This document shows, in pieces, positions 17,137 through 26,595 of a DNA stretch of 64,000 nt (the stretch's first letter is position 1; every line of letters starts with the position of its first letter). Where the stretch lies: NCBI RefSeq assembly GCF_004403515.1, contig NZ_SOHH01000087.1, forward strand, positions 62,001 through 126,000. The letters are read 5' to 3'. The DNA is from Cryobacterium fucosi. GTDB taxonomy: Bacteria; Actinomycetota; Actinomycetes; Actinomycetales; Microbacteriaceae. The notes beneath the pieces are model-generated. The model saw nothing but the letters and a program-made list of their open reading frames with translations, did no database searches and was not told the origin of the DNA. The position numbers were made by a program, and so were the translations under genes.

Positions 17137-17934
17137 TCAACGAATCCAGTTGTATGGCGTGGTCGTCGATACCTTGATCAGGCCGGAACGTTCGAGGATG
17201 GGGCGTGAATCCTCGGTTGAGTCGCTGTGCACGAGCCTCTTGCCCAAGGCGATCGCGGAGTGGGCCCTGGCGGCCGTCACAGCACGATAGATACCTCGGC
17301 CGCGGTATGCCGTGAGGGTGGCACCGCCCCAGATGCCGACGAAGTCGGTGCCGGGCACCGGCTCGAGTCGACCCCCGCAGACCATCCGGCCATCCGTCTC
17401 GGCCACCCAGAGTTCCAGGCCGTCGCCGCGGGCGAGTCGCGTGAGCAACGCGTCAGCGAGGCGAGTGTCGACAGCGTCACCGAACGCCTCGTCGACCATG
17501 GCACTCATGGCACGCACATCCGCCTCGGTGGTGACGCGCCGCACGGTGACACCGTCCGGTGTGGGGGCGTCCGTGCACAGGCCCTCAAGCGGCCCGATCA
17601 TGATCGATTCAGGTTCGCCGGGTTCGAACCCGTTCTCCAACAGTATCCCGTGCAATCCTGGCGCGTGATCGTGGCCGCGGGTCTTCCATTCGACGCGGGT
17701 GATCTGCGGGTCGGCACGGTAGTGATCGAGCGCGCCTGCGACCAATTCGGCTATCGCGTGGTGGTCTGCCTGGCGGAGATCCCGGTATGTGACGAAGCCG
17801 CGACCGTCGGCGAACGTCACGAGACGCAACGGTCCGAGCTCGGTGACGGTGAGAGCGCTGGGCGTCTCCGCGTCGGTTCGAAGTTGGTCGTCGTAGGCCT
17901 GGAGGTATTCCGAGGAGTCAGTCATCGGTTTCAT
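17137..17934 (-). CDS. GNAT-family N-acetyltransferase (two-domain)
   Basis: 265 residues from the ATG at 17934 (another ATG at 17925; the frame is open to 18048, where it would overlap the divergent neighbour). The C-terminal GNAT domain has the acetyl-CoA loop YRGRGIYRAVTAARA, preceded by GIWGGATLT, and the late strand DSTEDSRPILERSGL. The N-terminal half (EYLQAYDDQLRT ... VEWKTRGHDHAPGL) resembles a degenerate first GNAT fold. Substrate unknown. Start uncertain because none of the candidates has a good ribosome-binding site. Divergent from the GNAT gene at 18033. Confidence 0.8.
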   Translation of the reverse strand: MKPMTDSSEYLQAYDDQLRTDAETPSALTVTELGPLRLVTFADGRGFVTYRDLRQADHHAIAELVAGALDHYRADPQITRVEWKTRGHDHAPGLHGILLENGFEPGEPESIMIGPLEGLCTDAPTPDGVTVRRVTTEADVRAMSAMVDEAFGDAVDTRLADALLTRLARGDGLELWVAETDGRMVCGGRLEPVPGTDFVGIWGGATLTAYRGRGIYRAVTAARAHSAIALGKRLVHSDSTEDSRPILERSGLIKVSTTTPYNWIR

Positions 17935-18020
17935 GCTGGCAGCGCCACGAGCCCGCCGCAACATCATTTTGGGCCGCGAGTCGAACGCCTTGTGCATCTC
18001 AATCGGTTCCCAGGATGTCC

Positions 18021-18026
18021 TAATGT
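18021..18026 (+). promoter_or_regulatory. -10 element, leaderless GNAT gene
   Basis: TAATGT ends six bases before the ATG at 18033. No ribosome-binding site lies between. Confidence 0.5.
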
Positions 18027-18032
18027 CGAGCC

Positions 18033-18638
18033 ATGGACCTCTCGGCAACGCCCACGCTCGCAGGATCGCTCGTGACCCTTGAACCGCTCTCCCATGATCA
18101 CGTGGCTGACCTGCGTGTGGCGGCGGACGAGGGTGAACTCTGGCGTGCGTGGTACACCGCGGTGCCGCACCCGGAGGCGATGGCCGGCGAGATCGAACGC
18201 CGACTCAGTCTTCATGCGCAGGGACACATGTTGCCATGGGCCATCCGGCTCGCGTCAACGGGACGAGTAGTCGGCATGACGACCTTCATGAACCCGAGCG
18301 ATGCTGCGCCGCGGTTGGAAATTGGCTCGACCTGGCTGGCCAAAAGCGTTCAGGGCACCGGGGCAAATCGCGAGGCCAAGTTCTTGCAGCTGGCCTATGC
18401 CTTCGACGTCTTGCACTGCATCGCGGTGGAATTTCGTACTCACTGGCACAACCGCCAATCGCGGAAAGCGATAGCGGCATTGGGTGCGAAGGAGGACGGG
18501 GTGCTTCGCAATCACTCCGTCGGACCAGACGGCGCGCTACGAGACACAGTCGTATTTTCGATTATTCAGAGTGAGTGGCCGGCCGTGCGCCTCGGTCTTT
18601 TGCACTCCCTGGCGAGGGGAAGGGGCTTCGAAAACTAG
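18033..18638 (+). CDS. GNAT acetyltransferase, RimJ/RimL-like
   Basis: 201 residues. Acetyltransf_3-type fold: N-terminal LAGSLVTLEPLSHDHVADL, central RVVGMTTFMNPSDAAPRLEIGSTW, then an acetyl-CoA loop region VQGTGANREAKFLQLAYAFD (the usual Q/R-x-x-G-x-G/A is present as QGTGAN). The late segment VEFRTHWHNRQSRKAIAALGAKEDGVLR is the classic RimJ/RimL helix-strand. The substrate may be a ribosomal protein, an antibiotic or a small molecule; not decidable. The last codons overlap the convergent ABM gene by a few bases. Confidence 0.9.
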   Translation: MDLSATPTLAGSLVTLEPLSHDHVADLRVAADEGELWRAWYTAVPHPEAMAGEIERRLSLHAQGHMLPWAIRLASTGRVVGMTTFMNPSDAAPRLEIGSTWLAKSVQGTGANREAKFLQLAYAFDVLHCIAVEFRTHWHNRQSRKAIAALGAKEDGVLRNHSVGPDGALRDTVVFSIIQSEWPAVRLGLLHSLARGRGFEN

Positions 18639-18943
18639 GTGCGCGATGGCACAACGCTCACAGTCTGAAAGTGCTCGACCACTGGAAAAGGGTCGTAGAA
18701 ACAATGAAGGAGGTCGCGCCACTCCTGGTACTCCCCAGACCCTCTGAACCCGTCGGTGTGGTCCTCGAGGCGGGCCCAGTTGACGAGGAGCAGGTACGTG
18801 CTCGGTCGTTCCATGCACCGTGCCAGGGTCAGTCCCTGGAATCCTGGTATCGACGCGATGATGGTTCGCGCGCGCGCAAAGGCTGCTTCGAACTGTGCCT
18901 CCTGGCCGGCAACGACAGGAAGGAGGGCGTGTTCCGTGATCAT
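18635..18943 (-). CDS. Antibiotic biosynthesis monooxygenase (ABM) domain protein
   Basis: 102 residues, a single dimeric ferredoxin-like ABM domain. It begins MITEHALLPVVAGQEAQFE and continues with ASIPGFQGLTLARCMERP and YLLLVNWARLEDHTDGFR, the usual strand order. The His after LRD is displaced to LLHCFYDPFPVVEHF. Members act as cofactor-independent oxygenases or as quinol-handling enzymes; role here unknown. It starts three bases after the stop codon of the small membrane protein at 18947-19231. A CATAGT hexamer six bases before its ATG could be a weak internal -10. Confidence 0.88.
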   Translation of the reverse strand: MITEHALLPVVAGQEAQFEAAFARARTIIASIPGFQGLTLARCMERPSTYLLLVNWARLEDHTDGFRGSGEYQEWRDLLHCFYDPFPVVEHFQTVSVVPSRT

Positions 18944-18946
18944 CGA

Positions 18947-19231
18947 TCAACTATGGCAGCGGCGTGCCACGGCTCCAATGCCAAGAGCGACATCTGTGCG
19001 CCTGCGGTCAGAGTCGAAAGCGACGACCAGCGTCCCCAAGCACGCGAAGAGTCCGAGAGTGGCGAGAAGAAAGGCGAGAACCTGGATACCGAGTCCTACC
19101 GGAGCAATTGCGAACGATTCGTAGCCGCCCCAAAGAAACAACCCCGAGCCCAAGATAGCGGCTCTTCCAATCAACGTGGCGGCCCAACGCATCCGGTTGG
19201 CCGCGAGGTGCGCCTTTGTGATGCCGGTCAC
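18947..19231 (-). CDS. Small membrane protein, two helices
   Basis: 94 residues from a GTG at 19231. Two hydrophobic segments (about 16-36 and 44-70) are separated by GGYESFAIAPVG; a basic C-terminal tail contains DSDRRRTD. Function unknown. It lies immediately upstream of the ABM gene on the same strand and downstream of tRNA-Gly, so it may be read with the tRNA transcript. Confidence 0.6.
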   Translation of the reverse strand: MTGITKAHLAANRMRWAATLIGRAAILGSGLFLWGGYESFAIAPVGLGIQVLAFLLATLGLFACLGTLVVAFDSDRRRTDVALGIGAVARRCHS

Positions 19232-19271
19232 GCGTCCCGCCGAGATGCGCTGTCGGCCCGGTCGATCTGGG

Positions 19272-19342
19272 AGGGGATGACGGGAATCGAACCCGCGCCA
19301 TCAGTTTGGAAAACTGAGGCTCTACCATTGAGCTACATCCCC
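19272..19342 (-). tRNA. tRNA-Gly (anticodon TCC)
   Basis: 71-base cloverleaf. The acceptor stem GGGGATG pairs with CATCCCC, the discriminator is U, the anticodon loop is TTTCCAA within stem TCAGT/ACTGA, and the T arm is GCGGGTTCGATTCCCGT. CCA is not encoded; CCC follows. Reads GGA/GGG codons. Confidence 0.97.
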
Positions 19343-19510
19343 GGGCGTGGTCTCCCGCGCACTCGATCACTTTAGTACACGTTCCGGGGCGACGGATGCA
19401 CGGAGGGTCGCTTTCGCATCCTGACCGTGCAGTAGACTTACCGAGGTCATTCCGCTGGTGCGTGAGCTTTGCGCGTCAGGAGGATGACTCCAACGGGTTG
19501 AGAAAATATC

Positions 19511-19584
19511 CGGGGCGTAGCTCAGCTTGGTAGAGCGCTCGGTTTGGGGCCGAGAGGTCGCAGGTTCGAATCCTGTCGCCCCGA
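19511..19584 (+). tRNA. tRNA-Pro (anticodon TGG)
   Basis: 74-base cloverleaf. The acceptor CGGGGCG pairs with CGCCCCG and the discriminator is A. Anticodon stem CTCGG/CCGAG encloses loop TTTGGGG, giving anticodon TGG with G37. T arm GCAGGTTCGAATCCTGT. CCA is not fully encoded (CAG follows). It lies 43 bases upstream of the trigger factor gene and is probably transcribed just before it. Confidence 0.97.
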
Positions 19585-19627
19585 CAGTCACCCCCCAGAA
19601 CATCGTTCGAACACAGGAGATACCCAC

Positions 19628-21028
19628 GTGAAGTCCACGGTCGAAAAGCTGAGTCCCACGCGCGCCAAGGTCACCATTGCGGTGACCCCCGAGGAACTGA
19701 AGCCCAGCATCACCCACGCCTACGGGCACATTGCCGAGGACATCAACATCCCCGGCTTCCGCAAGGGCAAGGTTCCGCCGCCCATCATCGACCAGCGCGT
19801 CGGCAAGTCCGCCGTGCTCGAGCACGCGGTCAACGAGAGCCTCGACGGGTTCTACCGCAAGGCCGTCGAAGAGCACAAGCTGCGCCCCCTGGGCCGCCCG
19901 GAAGCCGACATCGTCGAATGGCCCAGCGACAAGGACTTCTCCGGAGACCTGCTCCTCGCCATCGAGGTCGACGTGCGTCCCGAGATCGACCTTCCCGCCT
20001 ACGAGGGCCTCAAGCTCACCGTTGACGCCGTCGAGGTGTCCGATGAAGACGTCGCTGAGGAACTCGACCAGCTGCGCAGCCGTTTCGGCACGCTCGTCAC
20101 GGTCGACCGCCCCGCCACCACCGGCGACTTCGCCCAGATCGACCTGGTCGCCAGCATCAACGAGCTCGAGGTCGACAACGCGACCGGGATCTCCTACGAG
20201 GTCGGCTCCGGCGACCTGATCGACGGCATCGACGAGGCGCTCGACTCCCTCAGCGCCGGCGAGACCACCACCTTCAACTCCAAGCTGATGGGTGGCGACC
20301 ACGAGGGTGAGACCGCCGAGATCACCGTCAAGGTCATCGCCGTCAAGGAGCGCGAGCTTCCGACCGCCGACGACGACTTCGCACAGATCGCCAGCGAGTT
20401 CGACACCATGGCCGAGCTCACCGAGAGCCTCAAGGCGCAGGTCCTGCGTTCCAAGGCCTTCGGTCAGGGCAGCCAGGCCCGGGAGAAGCTCGTCGAGCAG
20501 CTCCTCGCCTCGGTCGAGGTTCCGATCCCGACATCGATCATCGAAGACGAGGTGCGTCGCCACCTTGAGGGCGAGAACCGCCTCGAGGACGACGAGCACC
20601 GCGCCGAGGTCACCGAGTCCAGCGAGAAGACCTTCCGCCAGCAGATCCTGCTTGACACGATCGCCGAGGCCGAGAAGGTCCAGGTCAGTCAGGACGAGCT
20701 CACCCAGTACCTGATCCAGGGCGCCGGCCAGTACGGCATGGACCCGAGCGAGTTCGTCCAGGCGCTGAGCGGCAACGGTCAGATCCCGTCGATGGTCGCC
20801 GAGGTCGCCCGCAACAAGGCCCTCGCGATCGCGTTGGGCAAGGCCGAGGTCGTCGACTCCAACGGGGCGCCCGTCGACCTGTCCGAGTTCGCCGCCGTCG
20901 CCGCGAACGACGAAGCCGACGAGGATGACGAAGCCGACGACGAAGCCGACGACGAGGTCGAGGATGCCGCCGAGGCACCCGAGGCCGTCCCGGCCAAGCC
21001 GAAGAAGAAGGCCGCAGCCAAGAAGTAG
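19628..21028 (+). CDS. tig: Trigger factor, ribosome-bound chaperone/PPIase
   Basis: 466 residues. Binds at the ribosome exit tunnel and shields nascent chains. The N-terminal ribosome-binding signature GFRKGKVP is near residue 45. A PPIase FKBP-like domain follows ([10 protein letters not shown] ... [15 protein letters not shown]), then the helical C-terminal arms. The tail after residue 420 is strongly acidic ([15 protein letters not shown]) and ends with a Lys/Ala stretch, as in other actinobacteria. The GTG at 19628 is chosen because it gives [15 protein letters not shown] with AGGAG upstream. Followed by a strong terminator and the clpP pair. Confidence 0.98.
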   Translation: MKSTVEKLSPTRAKVTIAVTPEELKPSITHAYGHIAEDINIPGFRKGKVPPPIIDQRVGKSAVLEHAVNESLDGFYRKAVEEHKLRPLGRPEADIVEWPSDKDFSGDLLLAIEVDVRPEIDLPAYEGLKLTVDAVEVSDEDVAEELDQLRSRFGTLVTVDRPATTGDFAQIDLVASINELEVDNATGISYEVGSGDLIDGIDEALDSLSAGETTTFNSKLMGGDHEGETAEITVKVIAVKERELPTADDDFAQIASEFDTMAELTESLKAQVLRSKAFGQGSQAREKLVEQLLASVEVPIPTSIIEDEVRRHLEGENRLEDDEHRAEVTESSEKTFRQQILLDTIAEAEKVQVSQDELTQYLIQGAGQYGMDPSEFVQALSGNGQIPSMVAEVARNKALAIALGKAEVVDSNGAPVDLSEFAAVAANDEADEDDEADDEADDEVEDAAEAPEAVPAKPKKKAAAKK

Positions 21029-21040
21029 CACGCCACGAGA

Positions 21041-21077
21041 ACGGGGCCGGATGTCACAGACATCCGGCCCCGTTTTT
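21041..21077 (+). terminator. Rho-independent terminator after tig
   Basis: ACGGGGCCGGATGT at 21041-21054 pairs with ACATCCGGCCCCGT at 21060-21073 (14-bp stem, five-base loop), followed by TTTT. Confidence 0.93.
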
Positions 21078-21107
21078 GCGCCGGGCCGGCGCCCCGTCTT
21101 GTCTCGC

Positions 21108-21196
21108 CCGTCGAATTCGACGGACATTGTGCCCAATCGGGGCCCAGAAACGCGTCCTGACACCGTTTCCCACAAAATCTCCGTCGAATTCGACGG
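21108..21196. repeat. Two identical 16-bp palindromes upstream of clpP1
   Basis: CCGTCGAATTCGACGG occurs at 21108-21123 and again at 21181-21196, 73 bases start to start, between the tig terminator and the clpP1 promoter region. Each is a perfect palindrome, the size of a dimeric regulator site. Function not known. Confidence 0.75.
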
Positions 21197-21305
21197 GGGA
21201 GTGTCGCGGGCGGCGGCGCGCAATCTGCCGAGGGCGAACACGGCCGTTCCGGCGCGTTCGACCCTATAGATTCATTCTGAAGCGACAAGCGAAACGGAGC
21301 GCGAC

Positions 21306-21905
21306 ATGGCCGATATGGCACCTACACCCGGCGTTTTTGACCGACTGCTCAAGGACCGCATCATCTGGCTCGGTTCAGAGGTTCGGGACGAGAACGCCAA
21401 CGAGATCTGTGCCAAGATCCTGCTGTTGGCCGCAGAGGACTCTGAGCGGGACATCTTCCTGTACATCAACTCGCCCGGCGGCTCGATCACGGCCGGCATG
21501 GCCATCTACGACACGATGAAGTTCGTGCCGAACGACATCGTCACCGTCGGCATCGGACTTGCCGCGTCGATGGGCCAGTTCCTCTTGTCCTCCGGCACCA
21601 AGGGCAAGCGCTACATCACCCCGAACGCCCGCGTCCTGCTGCACCAGCCGTCCGGCGGTTTCGGCGGCACGGCCGCCGACATCCAGACCCAGGCCAAGGT
21701 GATCCTGGACATGAAGAAGCGGATGGCCGAATTGACGGCAGAACAGACCGGCAAGTCGGTCGAGCAGGTCCTCATCGACAACGACCGCGACAACTGGTTC
21801 ACCGCCCAGGAGGCCGTGGCATACGGCTTCGTCGACCACCTGCGCGAATTCGCGTCGGATGTGGTCGGTGGCGGCGGCACCGACGACTCAGTGAACAAGA
21901 AGTAG
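21306..21905 (+). CDS. clpP1: ATP-dependent Clp protease proteolytic subunit (ClpP1)
   Basis: 199 residues. Serine peptidase ring subunit. The catalytic Ser is in [14 protein letters not shown], the His in [11 protein letters not shown], and the Asp in DNDRDNWF. The oxyanion strand [17 protein letters not shown] is intact. The start is the ATG at 21306 (MADMAPTPG; a second Met is three codons in). A TATAGA hexamer at 21265 gives a leader of about 30 bases. clpP2 begins 16 bases after its stop codon, so both subunits of the mixed ClpP1P2 complex of actinobacteria are made from one message. Confidence 0.97.
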   Translation: MADMAPTPGVFDRLLKDRIIWLGSEVRDENANEICAKILLLAAEDSERDIFLYINSPGGSITAGMAIYDTMKFVPNDIVTVGIGLAASMGQFLLSSGTKGKRYITPNARVLLHQPSGGFGGTAADIQTQAKVILDMKKRMAELTAEQTGKSVEQVLIDNDRDNWFTAQEAVAYGFVDHLREFASDVVGGGGTDDSVNKK

Positions 21906-21921
21906 GACGGGCGGAAACGAC

Positions 21922-22593
21922 ATGGAATTCACGAATTTTGGTCACCAGGCCGGGGGCCGCGCCCCGCAGTCGCCCGAGGCCCGCTACATCCTCCCCACGT
22001 TTGAAGAGCGCACCGCCTACGGGTACAAGCGTCAGGACCCCTACGCGAAGCTCTTCGAGGATCGCATCATCTTCCTCGGTGTCCAGGTCGACGACGCGTC
22101 GGCCGACGACGTCATGGCCCAGCTCCTCGTGTTGGAGAGCCAGGACCCCGACCGCGACATCGTGATGTACATCAACTCACCGGGTGGCTCCTTCACCGCG
22201 ATGACGGCGATCTACGACACAATGCAGTACATCCGGCCGCACATCCAGACGGTATGCCTCGGCCAGGCGGCATCCGCCGCTGCCGTGCTGCTCGCCGGCG
22301 GAACGCCCGGAAAGCGCCTCGCGCTTCCGAACGCGCGCATCCTGATCCACCAGCCCTCGGCCGGCGGTCAGGGTGGCGGGCAGGCTTCCGACATCGAAAT
22401 CCAGGCCGCCGAGATCCAGCGGATGCGCGAGTGGCTGGAATTCACCATCTCCCACCACTCCAACCGCACGGCGGAGCAGGTTCACAAGGACATCGACCGT
22501 GACAAGATCCTCGGCGCTCCCGAGGCCCTCGAGTACGGCCTGATCGACCAGATCCTGACCAGCCGCAAGAACGTGCCCACGCTCGTCAAGTAG
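21922..22593 (+). CDS. clpP2: ATP-dependent Clp protease proteolytic subunit (ClpP2)
   Basis: 223 residues, the longer of the two paralogues, with an N-terminal extension of about 30 residues ([20 protein letters not shown]) typical of actinobacterial ClpP2. The triad is complete: Ser in [14 protein letters not shown], His in [12 protein letters not shown], Asp in DIDRDKILG. Partner of ClpP1 in a heteromeric tetradecamer. ClpX, one of its ATPases, is encoded 225 bases downstream beyond a terminator. Confidence 0.97.
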   Translation: MEFTNFGHQAGGRAPQSPEARYILPTFEERTAYGYKRQDPYAKLFEDRIIFLGVQVDDASADDVMAQLLVLESQDPDRDIVMYINSPGGSFTAMTAIYDTMQYIRPHIQTVCLGQAASAAAVLLAGGTPGKRLALPNARILIHQPSAGGQGGGQASDIEIQAAEIQRMREWLEFTISHHSNRTAEQVHKDIDRDKILGAPEALEYGLIDQILTSRKNVPTLVK

Positions 22594-22620
22594 CTCTTCG
22601 CAACAATCGCACGTCGAACG

Positions 22621-22663
22621 CGGCGGATGCGCGGCTGCCTGGCAGCCGGGCATCCGCCGTTTT
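22621..22663 (+). terminator. Rho-independent terminator after clpP2
   Basis: CGGCGGATGC (22621-22630) pairs with GCATCCGCCG (22650-22659), extended by CGGCTG/CAGCCG across a G-G mismatch, followed by TTTT. Confidence 0.88.
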
Positions 22664-22763
22664 CAGGGTCCAACGGCGGTTTCCCGGCCGGCCCCCGCAA
22701 TCGTATTTCCACCGGTCCGCACGGCCTGCACAACACAGTCACAGGCACAGGCTAGGCTCAGTT

Positions 22764-22799
22764 CAGCATTACCAGCATTACCAGCGTTACCAGCAATAC
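22764..22799. repeat. Four 9-bp tandem repeats before clpX
   Basis: CAGCATTAC, CAGCATTAC, CAGCGTTAC and CAGCAATAC follow one another directly, ending 19 bases before the clpX ATG. They probably lie in the 5' untranslated region, next to a TAGGCT hexamer at 22753-22758. Confidence 0.85.
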
Positions 22800-22818
22800 C
22801 GATGGAGGAGGCTGACGG

Positions 22819-24099
<1,281 letters not shown>

Positions 24100-24120
24100 C
24101 CCGTCCCGGATCCTGAATCG

Positions 24121-24151
24121 AACCGCCCCCGGCCTCTGGTCGGGGGCGGTT
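24121..24151 (+). terminator. Terminator-like hairpin after clpX
   Basis: AACCGCCCCCG (24121-24131) pairs with CGGGGGCGGTT (24141-24151) around a nine-base loop. Only a weak U-tract follows (TATGTT). Confidence 0.75.
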
Positions 24152-24273
24152 ATGTTCGCGATCTCCGCGAACGGGGGAAGCGGGAACGGACGTGTGCCGC
24201 GACGCGAAAAGGGATTCGTCGATTCAGCACTAATCAAACCTGGTTCGACCGACACCGGGTCCGCTTCCGTGCG

Positions 24274-24279
24274 TAGGCT
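24274..24279 (+). promoter_or_regulatory. -10 element, leaderless methyltransferase gene
   Basis: TAGGCT ends six bases before the ATG at 24286. Confidence 0.6.
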
Positions 24280-24285
24280 CAGGGC

Positions 24286-25119
24286 ATGACTGACCAGCCC
24301 GAACGCCCCGAGACCGCGCCGCGCGACCAGTACACCCACGGTCATCACGAAAGCGTGTTGCGCTCGCACACCTGGCGTACCGTGGCGAACTCGGCGGCCT
24401 ACCTCATTCCGCACCTCGACCCCGGTTTGACCCTGCTCGATGTGGGGTGCGGGCCAGGCACGATCACGGTCGACCTGGCCAGGCGCATTTCGCCCGGCCG
24501 GGTCACCGGCATCGACGCCGCGGAGGAGATCATCCGGCGCGCGGCCGGGCTGGCCTTCGACGAGGGGGTGCGCAATGTGGTGTTCCAGGTCGGCGACGTC
24601 TACGCCCTGGATTTCCCGGACGAGTCCTTCGACATCGTGCACGCCCACCAGGTGCTGCAGCATGTCGCCAACCCGGTTGCGGCGATGACGGAGATCCGGC
24701 GGGTGCTGAAGCCCGGCGGCATCTTCGCCGCGCGGGACGTGGACTACGGCGGGGTGATGGTGCATCCGAAGCTGCCCGGTCTGCTGCTCTGGATGACCGC
24801 CTACCGGGACGTGCACTACTGGAACGGCGGCGACCCGGACGCCGGGCGGGCGTTGAAGGCGTGGGCACGGCAGGCCGGGTTCGGCCGTGTCGCCAGCAGC
24901 GCGTCGATCTGGTGCTTCGCCTCGGATGCCGAACGAGAGTGGTGGGGAGAGTCGTGGGCCGTGCGGGCCACCGAGTCCGCCTTCGCGGCGCACGCGATCG
25001 AGGTCGGCGCGGCCGACCTGGCCGACCTGCGGCAGATCGCGGCCGCCTGGCGGCAGTGGGCCGCCGACCCCGACGGCTGGTTCGGGATGCCGCACGGCGA
25101 GATCATCGCCCGGAAATAA
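24286..25119 (+). CDS. SAM-dependent methyltransferase (class I)
   Basis: 277 residues. Motif I LLDVGCGPGTITVDLA near residue 48 binds AdoMet, motif II acidic residue in VTGIDAAEE, motif III QVGDVYALDFPDESFDIVHAHQVLQH, and post-motif RRVLKPGGIFAARDVDYG. Closest in style to the UbiE/Methyltransf_11 group. The C-terminal 90 residues (ADLADLRQIAAAWRQW) are helical and probably form the substrate lid. Substrate unknown. Its gene is followed 51 bases later by the AMP-ligase/thiolase pair on the same strand, but that pair has its own -10-like element. Confidence 0.92.
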   Translation: MTDQPERPETAPRDQYTHGHHESVLRSHTWRTVANSAAYLIPHLDPGLTLLDVGCGPGTITVDLARRISPGRVTGIDAAEEIIRRAAGLAFDEGVRNVVFQVGDVYALDFPDESFDIVHAHQVLQHVANPVAAMTEIRRVLKPGGIFAARDVDYGGVMVHPKLPGLLLWMTAYRDVHYWNGGDPDAGRALKAWARQAGFGRVASSASIWCFASDAEREWWGESWAVRATESAFAAHAIEVGAADLADLRQIAAAWRQWAADPDGWFGMPHGEIIARK

Positions 25120-25159
25120 CACCGTCCGAAGCCACGCCACCGACAGTCATCACCGGCAG

Positions 25160-25165
25160 TAACAT
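25160..25165 (+). promoter_or_regulatory. Possible -10 element before AMP-ligase gene
   Basis: TAACAT ends five bases before the GTG at 25171; leaderless-like, weaker than the others. Confidence 0.35.
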
Positions 25166-25170
25166 CAAGG

Positions 25171-26595
25171 GTGCCCTTCCTGGATCAGCTGAACCACTGG
25201 GCCCGGCACCAGCCGGGCGCGACGGCCGTCGAGGTCGGCGCCGACCGGCTCAGCTTCGCGGGACTCGCGGCCAGGGCAACCGACGCGCTGTCCGTCGGGA
25301 CCGACGGTGCAGGCATCGGCGTCCTCAGCCTGCCCAACGGCATCGACTTCGCGGTCGCCCTCGCAGCCGGGATCGCCGGTGACCGCGCCGTGGCAGTGCT
25401 CGATCCAGGCTGGCCGGATGCCCAGCGGCACGCCGTCACGGAGCGACTGGCCGCGGAGGGCGTGCGGCGGCAGGCGCAGCCCCGGCCCGATTCCGTCCCT
25501 TCCCTGGCCGACGGGCACCCCGACTCGGTCTTCCTCTACGGCTTCACCTCCGGGACGACCTCCGTGCCCAAGGCGTTCACCCGCACCCGAGGATCCTGGC
25601 GGCGCTCCTTCGAGGCCGGGACCGACTACTTCGGGCTGACCGGGCACGACCGCACGCTTGCGCCGGGCCCGTTGTCGTCCAGCCTCACCCTGTATGCCCT
25701 CGCCGAGTCCCTCCACGCCGGGGCGACCTTCGTCACCCTGCCGGAATTCGACCTGGCCGCCGCCCTCGCCTGCGTCGCCGACCGCGGGATCACCCGGCTG
25801 GTTCTCGTGCCCACCGTGCTGCGTATGCTCAGCGAACGTGGCCTGGCCGGCGGGGTGGACGGCCGGACGCTCACCAGCATCGTCAGCGCCGGGGCCCGGC
25901 TGGATCCGGCCACCCTCGCCGCCGCACGCCGGTTCGCGCCCAACGCGACCATCCACGAGTACTACGGGGCGGCCGAGCTGAGCTTCATCGCAGCGTCCGG
26001 TCTGCGCCCGGGGGACTCGCCCGGCGCGAACGCCACAGCCGTCGGTCGCGCGTTTCCCGGCGTTTCCCTGGCTATCAGGGACGAAGCCGGGCGGGAACTG
26101 CCCCGGAACGAGCCGGGCACGATCTTCGTGCGCAGCGACCTGGTCAGCACCGGCTACGCCTGGGGCGACGACGGCGAGGCGTTCCGCCGGGACGGCGACT
26201 GGTGCACCGTCGGGGACCTCGGTTTCCTCGACCGGGACGATGTGCTGCACTTCCTGAACCGTCGGGCGGACATGATCGTCACGGCAGGCCAGAACATCTA
26301 CCCGCAGGAGGTGGAGGCCGCACTGCAGGAGCTGCCGGGCGTGGCATCCGTGGTCGCGGTCGGTGTGCCGGATGCCCGCCGAGGCAGCAAGCTCGTCGTG
26401 GCGGTCCTCGCCGGCCCCGAGGTCGACGCGGCAGCGCTGCGCCGGGCCTCCGCCGCCGCGCTCGCGGAGGCGAAACGGCCACGGTCCTTCTACCGGCTGG
26501 CCGCTCTTCCCCTCGCCCCGACCGGCAAGCTCAGCCGTGATCTGCTGGCCCGATGGATCACCGAGGGAGACCCGCGTGTCACCGCACTCGACTGA
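25171..26595 (+). CDS. AMP-binding acyl-CoA ligase (short, VraA-like context)
   Basis: 474 residues, GTG start. Adenylate-forming enzyme that activates a carboxylic acid as acyl-AMP and then as a CoA thioester. P-loop-like A3 motif FTSGTTSVPKAF near residue 127, A5 motif EYYGAAELSF near residue 267, A7/A8 region WCTVGDLGFLDRDDVLHFLNR, and A10 Lys in PTGKLSR near the C-terminus. Shorter than fatty-acyl ligases (about 500-550). The thiolase gene starts inside its 3' end (20-base overlap). The ligase-thiolase pairing recalls staphylococcal vraA-vraB; the shared function is inference. Confidence 0.88.
   Translation: MPFLDQLNHWARHQPGATAVEVGADRLSFAGLAARATDALSVGTDGAGIGVLSLPNGIDFAVALAAGIAGDRAVAVLDPGWPDAQRHAVTERLAAEGVRRQAQPRPDSVPSLADGHPDSVFLYGFTSGTTSVPKAFTRTRGSWRRSFEAGTDYFGLTGHDRTLAPGPLSSSLTLYALAESLHAGATFVTLPEFDLAAALACVADRGITRLVLVPTVLRMLSERGLAGGVDGRTLTSIVSAGARLDPATLAAARRFAPNATIHEYYGAAELSFIAASGLRPGDSPGANATAVGRAFPGVSLAIRDEAGRELPRNEPGTIFVRSDLVSTGYAWGDDGEAFRRDGDWCTVGDLGFLDRDDVLHFLNRRADMIVTAGQNIYPQEVEAALQELPGVASVVAVGVPDARRGSKLVVAVLAGPEVDAAALRRASAAALAEAKRPRSFYRLAALPLAPTGKLSRDLLARWITEGDPRVTALD

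Noticed and set aside
15851-18950. Genomic island or mobile element at the remnant-rich segment
   Set aside because: No integrase, transposase or direct-repeat boundary was seen and codon usage is not clearly different; simple decay fits better.
18944-18955. Leaderless promoter for the ABM gene (CATAGT, six-base spacer)
   Set aside because: It coincides with the end of the upstream gene and lacks the initial T; kept only as a weak possibility.
21231-21305. ClgR-type operator upstream of clpP1
   Set aside because: GGGCGAACACGG and GCGACAAGCGAAAC partly resemble the box, but neither gives a convincing symmetric match.
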